64,000 bases of DNA from Kiloniellales bacterium. GTDB taxonomy: Bacteria > Pseudomonadota > Alphaproteobacteria > Kiloniellales > JAKSDN01. The notes under the pieces are model-generated. The model saw nothing but the letters and a program-made list of their open reading frames with translations. It ran no database searches and had not been told where the DNA came from. Below, one piece after another: positions 7,899 through 16,047 of the stretch; positions within the stretch are counted from its first letter, which is position 1; each line of letters starts with the position of its first letter. The stretch is from assembly GCA_030064845.1 (NCBI GenBank), contig JASJEC010000018.1:1-64000 (forward strand), in the 5' to 3' direction. The translations under genes were made by a program, and so were the position numbers.

Positions 7899-8660
7899 GT
7901 GGAACCTTTGCTGCTCGCTCTGGTCGCCGCGCTCAGCGTATTCGTCGGCCTTTTGATCGGTGGCGTCGGGATCGGCGGTGTGCTCCTGGTGCCCATGCTC
8001 ACCTATGTCCTCGGGCTCGAGGTGTACCAGGCAATCTCGGCGGCCATGCTCAGCTATCTCTTCAGCGGCGCGGTCGGGGCCTGGGCTTACGCCCGCCGCA
8101 AGACGATCCAATGGAGCGCCGCCGCCTGGCTCTTCCTCGGTGCCGCAGCCGGTGCTTTCCTCGGCGCCACCGCCGCGGCCTCGGTCTCGTCCCTGGCGCT
8201 CGAGGTTTTCATCGCGGTCCTGATCGTCCTGGCCGGGATCAACGCGTTTCGGGCGCGCCCGGACGGGCAAGCTGCCGAGCGCCGGTTGCCGCCCGTAGCG
8301 CTAGCCGCGATCGGCGCGGTCACCGGCGTCGGATCGGCGCTCTCCGGGACGGGCGGACCACTGATCCTCGTACCGCTGCTGGTTTTCCTCAAGGTTCCGG
8401 CCCTCGCCGCGGTCGGCTTGAGCCAGGTTATCCAGGTGCCAATCTCGGCCTCCGCGAGCCTCGGCAACTATCTCTATGGCTCCATCGACCTGGCCGTCGC
8501 CCTTGCCATTGCCGCGGGACTTATGCTCGGCGTCTTCGCCGGTGCCCGCCTGGCGCACCTGGTCGCTCCGGCGCTGCTCCAACGTCTGGTGGCGGCCGTC
8601 TTGGTCGCGGTCGGCCTCTTCATCGCGCTGCGCCTCGGCCTAGAGCAGATCCGCGTGTGA
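7899..8660 (+). CDS. TSUP (TauE/SafE) family membrane transporter
   Basis: A 253-residue membrane protein with about eight hydrophobic segments in two repeats. Each repeat carries the TSUP-type glycine-rich turn: GLLIGGVGIGGVLLVPML in the first and GVGSALSGTGGPLILVPLL in the second. TSUP proteins export or import sulfite, sulfoacetate, thiosulfate or related organosulfur anions across the inner membrane. The GTG at 7899 is chosen because GGGAGGGG lies 11 bases upstream and the first membrane helix starts immediately; an earlier ATG at 7839 would add 20 hydrophilic residues. The last codons and stop lie in a 22-base match to the palindromic repeat at 10361-10427. Confidence 0.87.
   Translation: MEPLLLALVAALSVFVGLLIGGVGIGGVLLVPMLTYVLGLEVYQAISAAMLSYLFSGAVGAWAYARRKTIQWSAAAWLFLGAAAGAFLGATAAASVSSLALEVFIAVLIVLAGINAFRARPDGQAAERRLPPVALAAIGAVTGVGSALSGTGGPLILVPLLVFLKVPALAAVGLSQVIQVPISASASLGNYLYGSIDLAVALAIAAGLMLGVFAGARLAHLVAPALLQRLVAAVLVAVGLFIALRLGLEQIRV
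8639..8660 (+). repeat. half-copy of the 10361 palindromic repeat at the end of the TSUP gene
   Basis: CCTAGAGCAGATCCG followed by CGTGTGA matches the reverse complement of 10406-10427 at 20 of 22 positions. It supplies the last residues (EQIRV) and the stop codon of the TSUP gene. The likely reading is a decayed half-copy of the same repeat family. Chance similarity cannot be excluded without a genome-wide count. Confidence 0.4.
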
Positions 8661-8694
8661 GACTTGAGATCACGCCCCGATCCTAAGTCGGTGC

Positions 8695-10338
8695 GTGAAT
8701 CCGCTATTCCGGGAAATGCGGGCTATGACCGCGCAGGTGGAGGTGACAGAATGCGCGAAGGGGGAACCGCCGGAGAAGGGCATGCAGAAGGGGTCGCGCG
8801 CGGCAAGCCTGCCCCAGGCCTTGTCGCCCCGGGGCGGCAGACAGGCTGCTTCGGAGACACGGAGCAGGGACTGCCTCCGCGCGTCTGTCGACTGGCAGTG
8901 GGAAACTGACCGCGATCTCAATTATGTAAACGTTTCCAATGGTATCCTGCGCGTCCTTGGCACGCCGCCCGATCTCCTCTGCGGGCAGCCGCTCGCGTCG
9001 ATCTGCGCTGACGCCGAAGAAGAGCTGGTTTCTCGGCTGAACCGACGCAAGCCGTTCCGCGGCCTGGTGCTGCCGCTGGTCTCGGGCGACGGGCGGCGCA
9101 TTTCGCTGAGCGGCGTGCCCGCGTTCGACGCCGCGGGTGCCTTCGCCGGCTACAGAGGCACCGGTTGTGAACTGCAGCGGGACATAGGCGATCCCGAGCG
9201 CATAGCCGAGCTGGACCGCGCGATCGGCGAGATCGCCGATCTCGGCCAACTCTGGCATTGGGAGGCTGATCAGGCCTTGCGCCTCACCGCGCTTTCCGAC
9301 GGCTATACGCAGATCACCGGACGGCGCCGCGAAGACACCCTGGGGTCGGACTTTGCCGAGGCCTGGGGGCTGGACGAAGCGGCGAAGATTGCGGTTCGGG
9401 CGCGGGAGGAGTTGCGCGACGCGGCCGTCGATTGGCGCCACGAGGTCGAGGGCCGTCGGCGGTTTCTGATCAGCGGCCGGCCGCTGTTCTCGGCGGACGG
9501 CGGCTTTAACGGCTATCGCGGCATCGGCCGCGACGTCACCGACCTGCTGCGGAACGAGGAGTGGGCGCTGTCCGCCCGCGCCGAGGCGGAACAGGCGAGC
9601 CGGGCCAAATCAGCCTTTCTGGCCGACATGAGCCACGAGCTGCGCACCTCCCTGAACGCGATCTTAGGCTTCTCCGACGCCATGCGCAGCGGCGTGCTGG
9701 GCACGGAGGACACGGAGCGGTACCGAGCCTACGCCAACGACATCCACGAGAGCGGCCAGCACCTTCTCGACCTGGTCAATGCCATGCTCGATCTCTCGCG
9801 GATCGAAGCGGGCAAGGAGGACCTGTCCTGCGAGCCGGTCGACATGGCGCAGCTGATCGAAAGCTGTTGTCGCATGCTGAAGCCCGAGATCGACAAGAGA
9901 AGGCTGAGGCTGGAGTTGGACGCGGCGCGTGATGCGCCGGAGCTCCATGTCGATCCGCCCAAGATGCGTCAGATCGTGCTCAACCTGCTCGGCAACGCGG
10001 TCAAGTTCACGCCCCAAGGCGGCCGGGTCTTCGTCGGCTTTCGTATTGCCGAGAGCGGCGCCGCGGAGCTCGAGGTGCGGGACTCCGGTGTCGGCATCAA
10101 GTCGAGCGAGATACCGAAGATCCTCAGCCGTTTCGGGCAGGCGCGGTCCGGCCCGGGAACGGAGGGCACCGGTCTCGGTCTCGCCATCACCAAATCCCTC
10201 GCCGAACTCCACGGCGGCGTCCTGGTGGTCGAGAGCAACGAGGGTGCCGGCGCGCGCTTCCTCGTGCGCCTGCCTGAGGAACGGGTCCTCGGCGGCGAGC
10301 CGGGGCGCCAGGAAGAGCCCTGGCGCATTTTGTTCTGA
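8695..10338 (+). CDS. cytosolic PAS-domain sensor histidine kinase
   Basis: Up to 547 residues. There are two PAS-like domains (about 62-165, from WQWETDRDLNYVN; and about 180-285, from LWHWEADQALRLT). They are followed by a HisKA dimerisation domain with phospho-acceptor His314 in ADMSHELRTSLNAI, and an HATPase domain with NLLGNAVKFTPQGG (N box), DSGVGIK (G1) and GTGLGLAI (G2). No membrane segment is present, so it should sense a cytoplasmic signal. Serine replaces the usual proline after the HELRT motif. No response regulator is adjacent, so it is an orphan kinase. The start is uncertain: GTG at 8695, or ATG at 8716, 8725 or 8781; the first 60 residues are poorly conserved in character. Confidence 0.9.
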   Translation: MNPLFREMRAMTAQVEVTECAKGEPPEKGMQKGSRAASLPQALSPRGGRQAASETRSRDCLRASVDWQWETDRDLNYVNVSNGILRVLGTPPDLLCGQPLASICADAEEELVSRLNRRKPFRGLVLPLVSGDGRRISLSGVPAFDAAGAFAGYRGTGCELQRDIGDPERIAELDRAIGEIADLGQLWHWEADQALRLTALSDGYTQITGRRREDTLGSDFAEAWGLDEAAKIAVRAREELRDAAVDWRHEVEGRRRFLISGRPLFSADGGFNGYRGIGRDVTDLLRNEEWALSARAEAEQASRAKSAFLADMSHELRTSLNAILGFSDAMRSGVLGTEDTERYRAYANDIHESGQHLLDLVNAMLDLSRIEAGKEDLSCEPVDMAQLIESCCRMLKPEIDKRRLRLELDAARDAPELHVDPPKMRQIVLNLLGNAVKFTPQGGRVFVGFRIAESGAAELEVRDSGVGIKSSEIPKILSRFGQARSGPGTEGTGLGLAITKSLAELHGGVLVVESNEGAGARFLVRLPEERVLGGEPGRQEEPWRILF

Positions 10339-10360
10339 GGCCGGATCTACATCATTGAGT

Positions 10361-10427
10361 TAGAGCAGATTCACCGGGTTTGATTAAGCGCCTGAAGCGG
10401 TTCAGTCAAACCCGGATCTGCTCTAGG
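10361..10427. repeat. palindromic intergenic repeat (REP/RIME-like hairpin)
   Basis: Left arm TAGAGCAGAT (10361-10370), a TCA bulge, then CCGGGTTTGA (10374-10383). The right arm TCAAACCCGG followed by ATCTGCTCTA (10406-10425) is a 20-base-pair complement. The 22-base centre is itself partly self-complementary (AAGCGC with GCGGTT). It lies between two convergent genes, where it could act as a bidirectional terminator. The arm is echoed at 8639-8660, which favours a dispersed repeat family. Confidence 0.65.
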
Positions 10428-10433
10428 GCCTGG

Positions 10434-12275
10434 TCAGCGCTTGAACACCAGGCATTCCTGCTGACGCTCGGCGAAGGCCTGGCACAGCTTTCGCGCCGAG
10501 GCCAGGTCGTCGAACAAGCCCGTCTGAACCCGGAAGCGCGTGCCGCTCTGGTCGAGCTGGACCTCCTGGATCATCAGGGTCTTGTCGCCGAGAAGATCGG
10601 GATACTTGAGCTGCAGCTCCCGCCAGACGACCTCGGCCGATTGCCGGCTCGTGTTGGACGAGAGCTGTACGCCGTAGGGCGGCAAGGTGCGGGCGATCAC
10701 GGTCTCTGGCTTGGACCGTGGAACCGGCGGGCTGCCCGGTTCCGACAAGACTTCTTGCGCGCCGCCGGCCTGGTCGAGTGCCGCCAGATCGCCGGCGGCG
10801 TTCGGCGCTTCCTGGACAGTCGGCGCGGCTCCCTCGGCGGTGTCGGCGCTCAGCCGTGGATCGCGCAGGATCACTTCGCCCTGGGGCGTGTTCACCACCA
10901 TGGCGATCTGGTGCTCGCCCGGCGGCAGGGGCTCATCCGGGATGAAGGCCCACTCGCCTTCGGCGTTGGAGCGGGCTGTACCGATCGGTTCGCCGTTGTC
11001 GAGGATGATTAGGTCGGTAAAGGGCTCGGCGCGGCCGGCGATGACCGCCTGGCCGTCGGGCTCGATCCGCACAAGGTCGAAGCTGGGCTCGATCCGCGCG
11101 GGTTGGCTCGCGTCGGACGGCGCGACCGCCGGGGAGGAAACCACATCGGTGACCTGCGGCGGCGGCGCTTCCATCGTTGCCGGGGCCTCGGTCGTTGCCG
11201 GATCCGATAGTGCGACCACCGGTTCGGCGGTTGCGCCGGATGTCCCGGCGGCCGCTGTTTGGGGGGCGAGAGTCTCTGCCGGGGCGGGCTCGGGCCCCGG
11301 GGCGGCCGCGGCGGTTTCCGCGGGCGTGGTGCCCTGCGGCTTGTCGACCGCCGCGACGCTCGGACTCTCGGCCTCGTCCCGGGCCGTGCCGAACTGGAAC
11401 CAGAGGCCCGCGCCGACGGCGGCGAGGGCGATCATGGCCAAGGCGACACCGGCGACGCCGGGGCGGTCGCGGGACGGCTCCGCGTGCGACGGCGGTGGCG
11501 AAGGCGGGGCGGCGGGCGGCTCGATACTGACCGTGGGCTCCGGAGCGGTGGGTCCGGGAGTAACGGGCTCCGGAGTCGTGGGCTCCGGAATCGTGGGCTC
11601 CGGAGCGTTGTGCACCTCGGCGAAGAGGCCCGGTTCGGCAGGCGACGCCGGCTCGCCCATGCTCAGGGCTTCCGCGTTCGCGACCAGATCGATGCGCTTG
11701 CCGGGACGAGGTTCCGCGAACAAGGCCGGCTCGCCGGCATCATCGTCCTGGCCCTGTTTCTGCTCGCCGCCCTTTACCTCGAGCGCCGGAGCTTTCTCCG
11801 GGGCGTCCTCCTTGCCTTTGCTTTCCTTGATCGACGACCAGCTGGGCAGAGCGCGCACCGCGTCCTCGCTCTCCTTCGCCTCGTCGCCGAACTCTTCGCG
11901 CAGCCGTTTCCATGTCTTGGCCGTGCTTTCGTCCGCGGAAACCGGCGTGTCGAGGGGCAGGTTCCCCTGGCGCAGCAGCAGGCTGGAGAAATCAGACGAC
12001 GCTAAATCGCCGTTCTGGGCCTCGATCCAGGCGCGGCCCGAATGGTTGCGCATATCGACGGCGAGAAGGCTGCCCGCCGGCGCGACTTCATCCTCGGCCG
12101 TTCCCTCTTCGACGCTGGAAACCGGGTCCGCCGGACTCTGACGCCCGGGCTCGCGAACGGCCTCCTGGTAGAGCGAAAGGTGCTCGAGCTCCTGTTCGGT
12201 TCCCGGCGAGGGCGTGGCCAGCCCCTTGCGCACGAAGATCTGATCGGGCTTGCGGTTCGGTTTCTGCTCTTTCAT
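10434..12275 (-). CDS. membrane-anchored SPOR-domain protein with Ig-like domain
   Basis: A 613-residue protein. The acidic cytoplasmic region (1-225) and a proline-rich stretch of PEPTxPEPTT type (226-262) precede one membrane helix at about 273-293 (GVAGVALAMIALAAVGAGLW). An Ala/Pro-rich periplasmic linker follows, then a bacterial Ig-like domain (about 405-480, DGQAVIAGRAEPFTDLIIL...GEWAFIPDEPLPPGEHQI), and a C-terminal SPOR domain (about 535-613) that in known proteins binds denuded peptidoglycan at division sites. The topology resembles DamX/FtsN-like envelope proteins. The gene lies downstream of an orphan ParA ATPase on the same strand, 55 bases apart, so co-expression is likely. The specific role is not known. 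Confidence 0.8.
   Translation of the reverse strand: MKEQKPNRKPDQIFVRKGLATPSPGTEQELEHLSLYQEAVREPGRQSPADPVSSVEEGTAEDEVAPAGSLLAVDMRNHSGRAWIEAQNGDLASSDFSSLLLRQGNLPLDTPVSADESTAKTWKRLREEFGDEAKESEDAVRALPSWSSIKESKGKEDAPEKAPALEVKGGEQKQGQDDDAGEPALFAEPRPGKRIDLVANAEALSMGEPASPAEPGLFAEVHNAPEPTIPEPTTPEPVTPGPTAPEPTVSIEPPAAPPSPPPSHAEPSRDRPGVAGVALAMIALAAVGAGLWFQFGTARDEAESPSVAAVDKPQGTTPAETAAAAPGPEPAPAETLAPQTAAAGTSGATAEPVVALSDPATTEAPATMEAPPPQVTDVVSSPAVAPSDASQPARIEPSFDLVRIEPDGQAVIAGRAEPFTDLIILDNGEPIGTARSNAEGEWAFIPDEPLPPGEHQIAMVVNTPQGEVILRDPRLSADTAEGAAPTVQEAPNAAGDLAALDQAGGAQEVLSEPGSPPVPRSKPETVIARTLPPYGVQLSSNTSRQSAEVVWRELQLKYPDLLGDKTLMIQEVQLDQSGTRFRVQTGLFDDLASARKLCQAFAERQQECLVFKR
11533..11607. repeat. five 15-bp tandem units encoding the Pro-rich stretch
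   Basis: Five consecutive 15-base units of the type GTGGGCTCCGGAGCG (11533, 11548, 11563, 11578, 11593) encode the repeated five-residue PEPTx pattern on the minus strand. Units 1 and 5 are identical; unit 2 is the most diverged. Being a multiple of three, unit gain or loss would change the linker length without a frameshift. Confidence 0.75.
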
Positions 12276-12330
12276 CTCGGCGCGGCCTGTGTCTCGTCAA
12301 ATCCTTGGCGGCATGCGGACCCGATCGAAC

Positions 12331-13011
12331 TCAACCGACCGCCACGGCGTCGCCCCTGGCGGCGGTGAAGGGCAGCAACGGTGCAGGTCTCAGGTTGTTC
12401 AGTCTCTGGCGTAGGTAATCCCACAGCCTTGCAATCTCCTCCGCGCCCGCGCCGGGCGTCGGAAGTTCCATTACCGTGCGACCGTCGACCATACTCGAGG
12501 CAAAATCAACCCTGTGGTGAATGATCGACGGGGCGAGCGGGCCGTGCTGCGAGAGCAGCGTGACCGTCTCGCAGGTGATTCGGGCATGACGCGTCGCCGA
12601 ATTGATCACGAAGATAAGCGGCTTGCCGACGTGTTCGACCAGATCCACCGTCGCGCCGATGGAACGCAGGTCATGGGGACTCGGGCGGGTCGGTATCAGG
12701 ACCAGGTCGGAAAGCTCGATGATCTGGCGGATCGAATCGTTGAGGGCCGGTGGCGTGTCGATGATCAGATAGGCGACGCCGTGGGATCTCATGGCGTCGA
12801 GATCATGCTGCAGACCTTCCAGGGAGGAACGAACGAAGAGGGGTGCTTCCGATTCCCGAACGTTCCACCACTCAGCGATGCTGCCTTGCGGATCGAGGTC
12901 GATGATCGCAACCGGGCCGTCGCCTTCGCGTTCACACTGAACCGCCAGATGCCCCGCGAGCGTTGTCTTTCCGGACCCGCCCTTGCGCGAAGCGAGCGTC
13001 AGTACCTGCAT
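12331..13011 (-). CDS. orphan ParA/MinD-like ATPase
   Basis: A 226-residue P-loop ATPase with the deviant Walker A KGGSGKTT (10-17), IIDLDPQGSIAEWW (switch I region) and the Walker-B-type LIIDTPPALN. It matches the ParA family that positions DNA or protein cargo by nucleoid or membrane gradients. No parB-like gene is adjacent, and the protein is shorter than chromosomal ParA, so it is more likely a cargo-positioning (McdA/PpfA-like) ATPase. It precedes the SPOR/Ig membrane protein on the same strand, which makes envelope- or division-related placement a reasonable guess. The upstream 245 bases contain an AT-rich segment and no supported gene. Confidence 0.85.
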   Translation of the reverse strand: MQVLTLASRKGGSGKTTLAGHLAVQCEREGDGPVAIIDLDPQGSIAEWWNVRESEAPLFVRSSLEGLQHDLDAMRSHGVAYLIIDTPPALNDSIRQIIELSDLVLIPTRPSPHDLRSIGATVDLVEHVGKPLIFVINSATRHARITCETVTLLSQHGPLAPSIIHHRVDFASSMVDGRTVMELPTPGAGAEEIARLWDYLRQRLNNLRPAPLLPFTAARGDAVAVG

Positions 13012-13256
13012 GACCTGGTCTCCCCAGCTGACGAATTCCCCAGAACCCCGTTGCCTGCTCGACTCCGCGTCGATCGGCGACTCAAATTCACCCTACAAGA
13101 TATACGCTACGAGTAGACGCATCCTACAATATCGTGTGGCCAAGCAAAAGACTCTTCCCGTCGCCGATCGCTCGAACGCGCCGTGTTCGACCGTTCTGTT
13201 GCGCGGAAAAAACATGAAAATCAAGTCATTGCTGAAAACAGCTGAGCGTGGATAAC

Positions 13257-14744
13257 TCAGCGGAACGCTGGCTCGTCGAAGCTGCGGAGCTTGCGCGAGT
13301 GCAAGGTCTCGACGCCGGCATCGCGCAGACTGCAGAGTGTGTGGATACCGATCTGTAGGTGTTGTCCGACGCGCTCGCGGTAGAAGGCATTGGCCATGCC
13401 GGGCAGTTTTATTTCTCCGTGCAAGGGTTTGTCGGAAACGCAGAGCAGCGTCCCGTAGGGCACGCGCAGCCGGAAACCGTTGGCCGCGATGGTGGCCGAC
13501 TCCATGTCGACGGCAATCGCCCGGGATTGGTTGAACCGCCGCGCCAGGTCGTCGCGGCGCAGCTCCCAGTCGCGGTCATCGGTTGTGTAGATGGTCCCGG
13601 TGCGCAGTCGGACCTTGAGCTCGCGTCCGCGCAGGCCGGTGATCTTGGCGACGCTCTCGGTCAAGGCGATCTGGACCTCGGCGATCGGCGGCACGGGTAC
13701 CCAGTCGGGCAGGTCCTCGTCCAGGACGTGGTCGCCGCGCACGTAGGCGTGGGCCAAGACGTAGTCGCCGAGCTGCTGGGTGCCGCGCAGACCGCCGCAG
13801 TGTCCCACCATAAGCCAGCAATGGGGCCTGAGAACGGCGAGGTGATCGGTGATCGTCTTCGCGTTCGAAGGTCCGATCCCGATGTTGACCAGCGTGATGC
13901 CGTCGCCGTCCTCGCGCATCAGGTGATAGGCCGGCATCTGCGGCAGGTGTTGCGGCTTGCAGCCGCCGGCCTCCAGGTTCGAGATACGTGCGTTCGGCGT
14001 GACCACGTTGCCCGGCTCGACGAAGGCCGCGTACTCCTCGCCTTCGCTCACCTGCGCATGGCCGAAGGTCACGAATTCGTCGACATAGCGCTGGTAGTTG
14101 GTGAACAGCACGAAACGCTGAAAGTACAGCGGCGAGGTGCCCGTGTAGTGGAACAGCCGAACCAGAGAGTAATCCACGCGCGGACCCGAAAAGAGCGCCA
14201 GAGGCTTCGGCGTTCCCGGTACCGGCACATGGGTGCCGTTCGCCACCGAGTCGCTGATGACGGACAAGTCCGGCAGCGGGAAAGCGGAGCGAAGCTGCTG
14301 GATTCGTTCGGCCGACAACCCCTCGGTCGCTTCCTCGACGACGAAGGTCAGCGGGATGGGGCGGGAGCTGACACCGACATGAACCGGTCTTCTATGATTT
14401 TTAATAATAAGTTCGATTTGTTCTTTATAGTAATCTTTGAAGAGGTCGGGCCGGGACACCGTGGTCGCGTAGGCGTCGGCACCGGGGAGCTTGCCGTAGG
14501 CCAGGGGATCGCCCAGACGCAGCTGTTCGGGACCGATCACGACCCCGACATAGGGATAGCTGGCCTCCTGCGCCGGACCGTCGAGGTCGCCGCGCGTCGC
14601 CGCCTCGAAGTCTTTGCGCACCCTCTCCGTGCTGCGGGCATAGATCTCGCAGATCCGCGCGACGGCGCTCTCGGCATCCTTGTAGGCCCGGAGGTCGCGG
14701 ACCTGGTCCTGGGCGAAGGCGGCCGGCGTCTTGGGTGATCGCAT
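13257..14744 (-). CDS. amn: AMP nucleosidase
   Basis: A 495-residue enzyme that hydrolyses AMP to adenine and ribose 5-phosphate in purine turnover. The N-terminal half carries the AMP-nucleosidase-specific region (RICEIYARSTERVRKDF; RPDLFKDYYKEQIELI). The C-terminal half is a purine nucleoside phosphorylase-like fold with VNIGIGPSNAKTITDHLAVL, WLMVGHCGGL and AVDMESATIAANG; the last is the acidic ribose-binding segment. The length matches the family. The ATG at 14744 follows an AAGGA ribosome site by 8 bases. It is divergent from hppD across a 223-base shared promoter region in which I see no clear operator. Confidence 0.93.
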   Translation of the reverse strand: MRSPKTPAAFAQDQVRDLRAYKDAESAVARICEIYARSTERVRKDFEAATRGDLDGPAQEASYPYVGVVIGPEQLRLGDPLAYGKLPGADAYATTVSRPDLFKDYYKEQIELIIKNHRRPVHVGVSSRPIPLTFVVEEATEGLSAERIQQLRSAFPLPDLSVISDSVANGTHVPVPGTPKPLALFSGPRVDYSLVRLFHYTGTSPLYFQRFVLFTNYQRYVDEFVTFGHAQVSEGEEYAAFVEPGNVVTPNARISNLEAGGCKPQHLPQMPAYHLMREDGDGITLVNIGIGPSNAKTITDHLAVLRPHCWLMVGHCGGLRGTQQLGDYVLAHAYVRGDHVLDEDLPDWVPVPPIAEVQIALTESVAKITGLRGRELKVRLRTGTIYTTDDRDWELRRDDLARRFNQSRAIAVDMESATIAANGFRLRVPYGTLLCVSDKPLHGEIKLPGMANAFYRERVGQHLQIGIHTLCSLRDAGVETLHSRKLRSFDEPAFR

Positions 14745-14967
14745 GAGATCAAATCCTTAGCAATTCACCGCTATTGAGGGGGCGGCGGGCCCGCTGGAGG
14801 GCAGAACTACCGAAAGCGGGTTCGGCTGGCCAGCACCGATCCGGCTGTTTCCAATGTTTTGCTTGCCAAGGCGGCGGGCTGTGATCAGGTAGTAACACAT
14901 TAAGGATAGTTTCGCCTGTCAGCGCGCATGATTGGGCGCGAGTGGGTTCAGTCAGAGAGGTTCGACC

Positions 14968-16047
14968 ATGGCCAGCGCGAACACGGGGGCGCGGAAAGGG
15001 GGGCAGGGGAACTGGGAAAATCCGATGGGCACCGACGGCTTCGAGTTTATCGAGTATGCCGCCGAGGATCCCGCCGCGCTCGGCGGGCTGTTCGAACAGT
15101 TGGGCTTCGTCGCCTCGGCCCGGCACCGCTCGAAGGACGTGACGCTTTATCGCCAGGGCGACGTCAACTTCATCGTGAACGCCGAACCGGCGAGCTTCGC
15201 GCAGTCCTTCGCCAGGGTGCACGGCCCCTGCGTCTGCGCTATCGCCATCAGGGTCGCTGACGCCAAGAGCGCCTACGACCGCGCGATCGCACTCGGCGCC
15301 AAACCCCATGCCGCACAGGTCGGCCCGATGGAATTGAACATTCCCGCGATCAAGGGCATCGGCGACAGCCTGATATACCTCGTCGACCGCTACGGCGACC
15401 GCAGCATCTATGACGTGGACTTCGTTCCCCTTGAGACCGCGTCGGCGCCGCCGGCCAGCCTGACCTATGTCGACCACCTAACGCACAACGTCTATCGTGG
15501 CCGCATGGACCTCTGGGCAGAGTTCTATGAGCGCCTGTTCAACTTCCGGGAAATCCGCTTCTTCGATATCGAGGGCAAGCTGACCGGCCTGAAGAGCCGG
15601 GCGATGACGAGCCCGTGCGGCAAGATCCGCATTCCGATCAACGAGTCGGCCGACGACAAGTCCCAGATCGAGGAGTATCTGGCGGCCTACAAGGGCGAGG
15701 GGATCCAGCACATCGCCCTGGGGACCGACGATATCTTCGGCGCCGTCGAGTCCCTCGCGGAGCGGGGCATCACCTTCATGCCGCCGCCGCCCGCCAGCTA
15801 CTACGAAGGCGTTGCGGGCCGCCTGCCAGACCACGGTGAGGACCTGGAGCGCATGCGGCGCAACTCGATCCTGATCGACGGCGCGCCCGGCGGCGGTACG
15901 CTGCTGCAGATCTTCACCAAGACGGTGATTGGGCCGATCTTCTTCGAGATCATTCAGCGCAAGGGGGACCAGGGTTTCGGCGAAGGCAACTTCCAGGCTC
16001 TGTTCGAAGCGATGGAGCAGGACCAGATCGATCGCGGAGTGATCTGA
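14968..16047 (+). CDS. hppD: 4-hydroxyphenylpyruvate dioxygenase
   Basis: A 359-residue non-heme iron dioxygenase converting 4-hydroxyphenylpyruvate to homogentisate in tyrosine catabolism. The three iron ligands are visible: His in YVDHLTHNV, His in GIQHIALGT, and Glu in FFEIIQRKGDQGFGEGNF. The two VOC halves and the C-terminal helix are complete. The ATG at 14968 has AGAGAGG upstream. No hmgA or tyrosine-catabolic partner is next to it; instead its TGA shares its A with the ATG of gspE, so it heads the secretion-gene series. The FAH-family gene at 2144 is distant and on a separate operon. Confidence 0.96.
   Translation: MASANTGARKGGQGNWENPMGTDGFEFIEYAAEDPAALGGLFEQLGFVASARHRSKDVTLYRQGDVNFIVNAEPASFAQSFARVHGPCVCAIAIRVADAKSAYDRAIALGAKPHAAQVGPMELNIPAIKGIGDSLIYLVDRYGDRSIYDVDFVPLETASAPPASLTYVDHLTHNVYRGRMDLWAEFYERLFNFREIRFFDIEGKLTGLKSRAMTSPCGKIRIPINESADDKSQIEEYLAAYKGEGIQHIALGTDDIFGAVESLAERGITFMPPPPASYYEGVAGRLPDHGEDLERMRRNSILIDGAPGGGTLLQIFTKTVIGPIFFEIIQRKGDQGFGEGNFQALFEAMEQDQIDRGVI

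Noticed and set aside
13247-13255. DnaA-box-like CGTGGATAA
   Set aside because: A single 8-of-9 match without neighbouring boxes or an AT-rich unwinding element does not indicate an origin.
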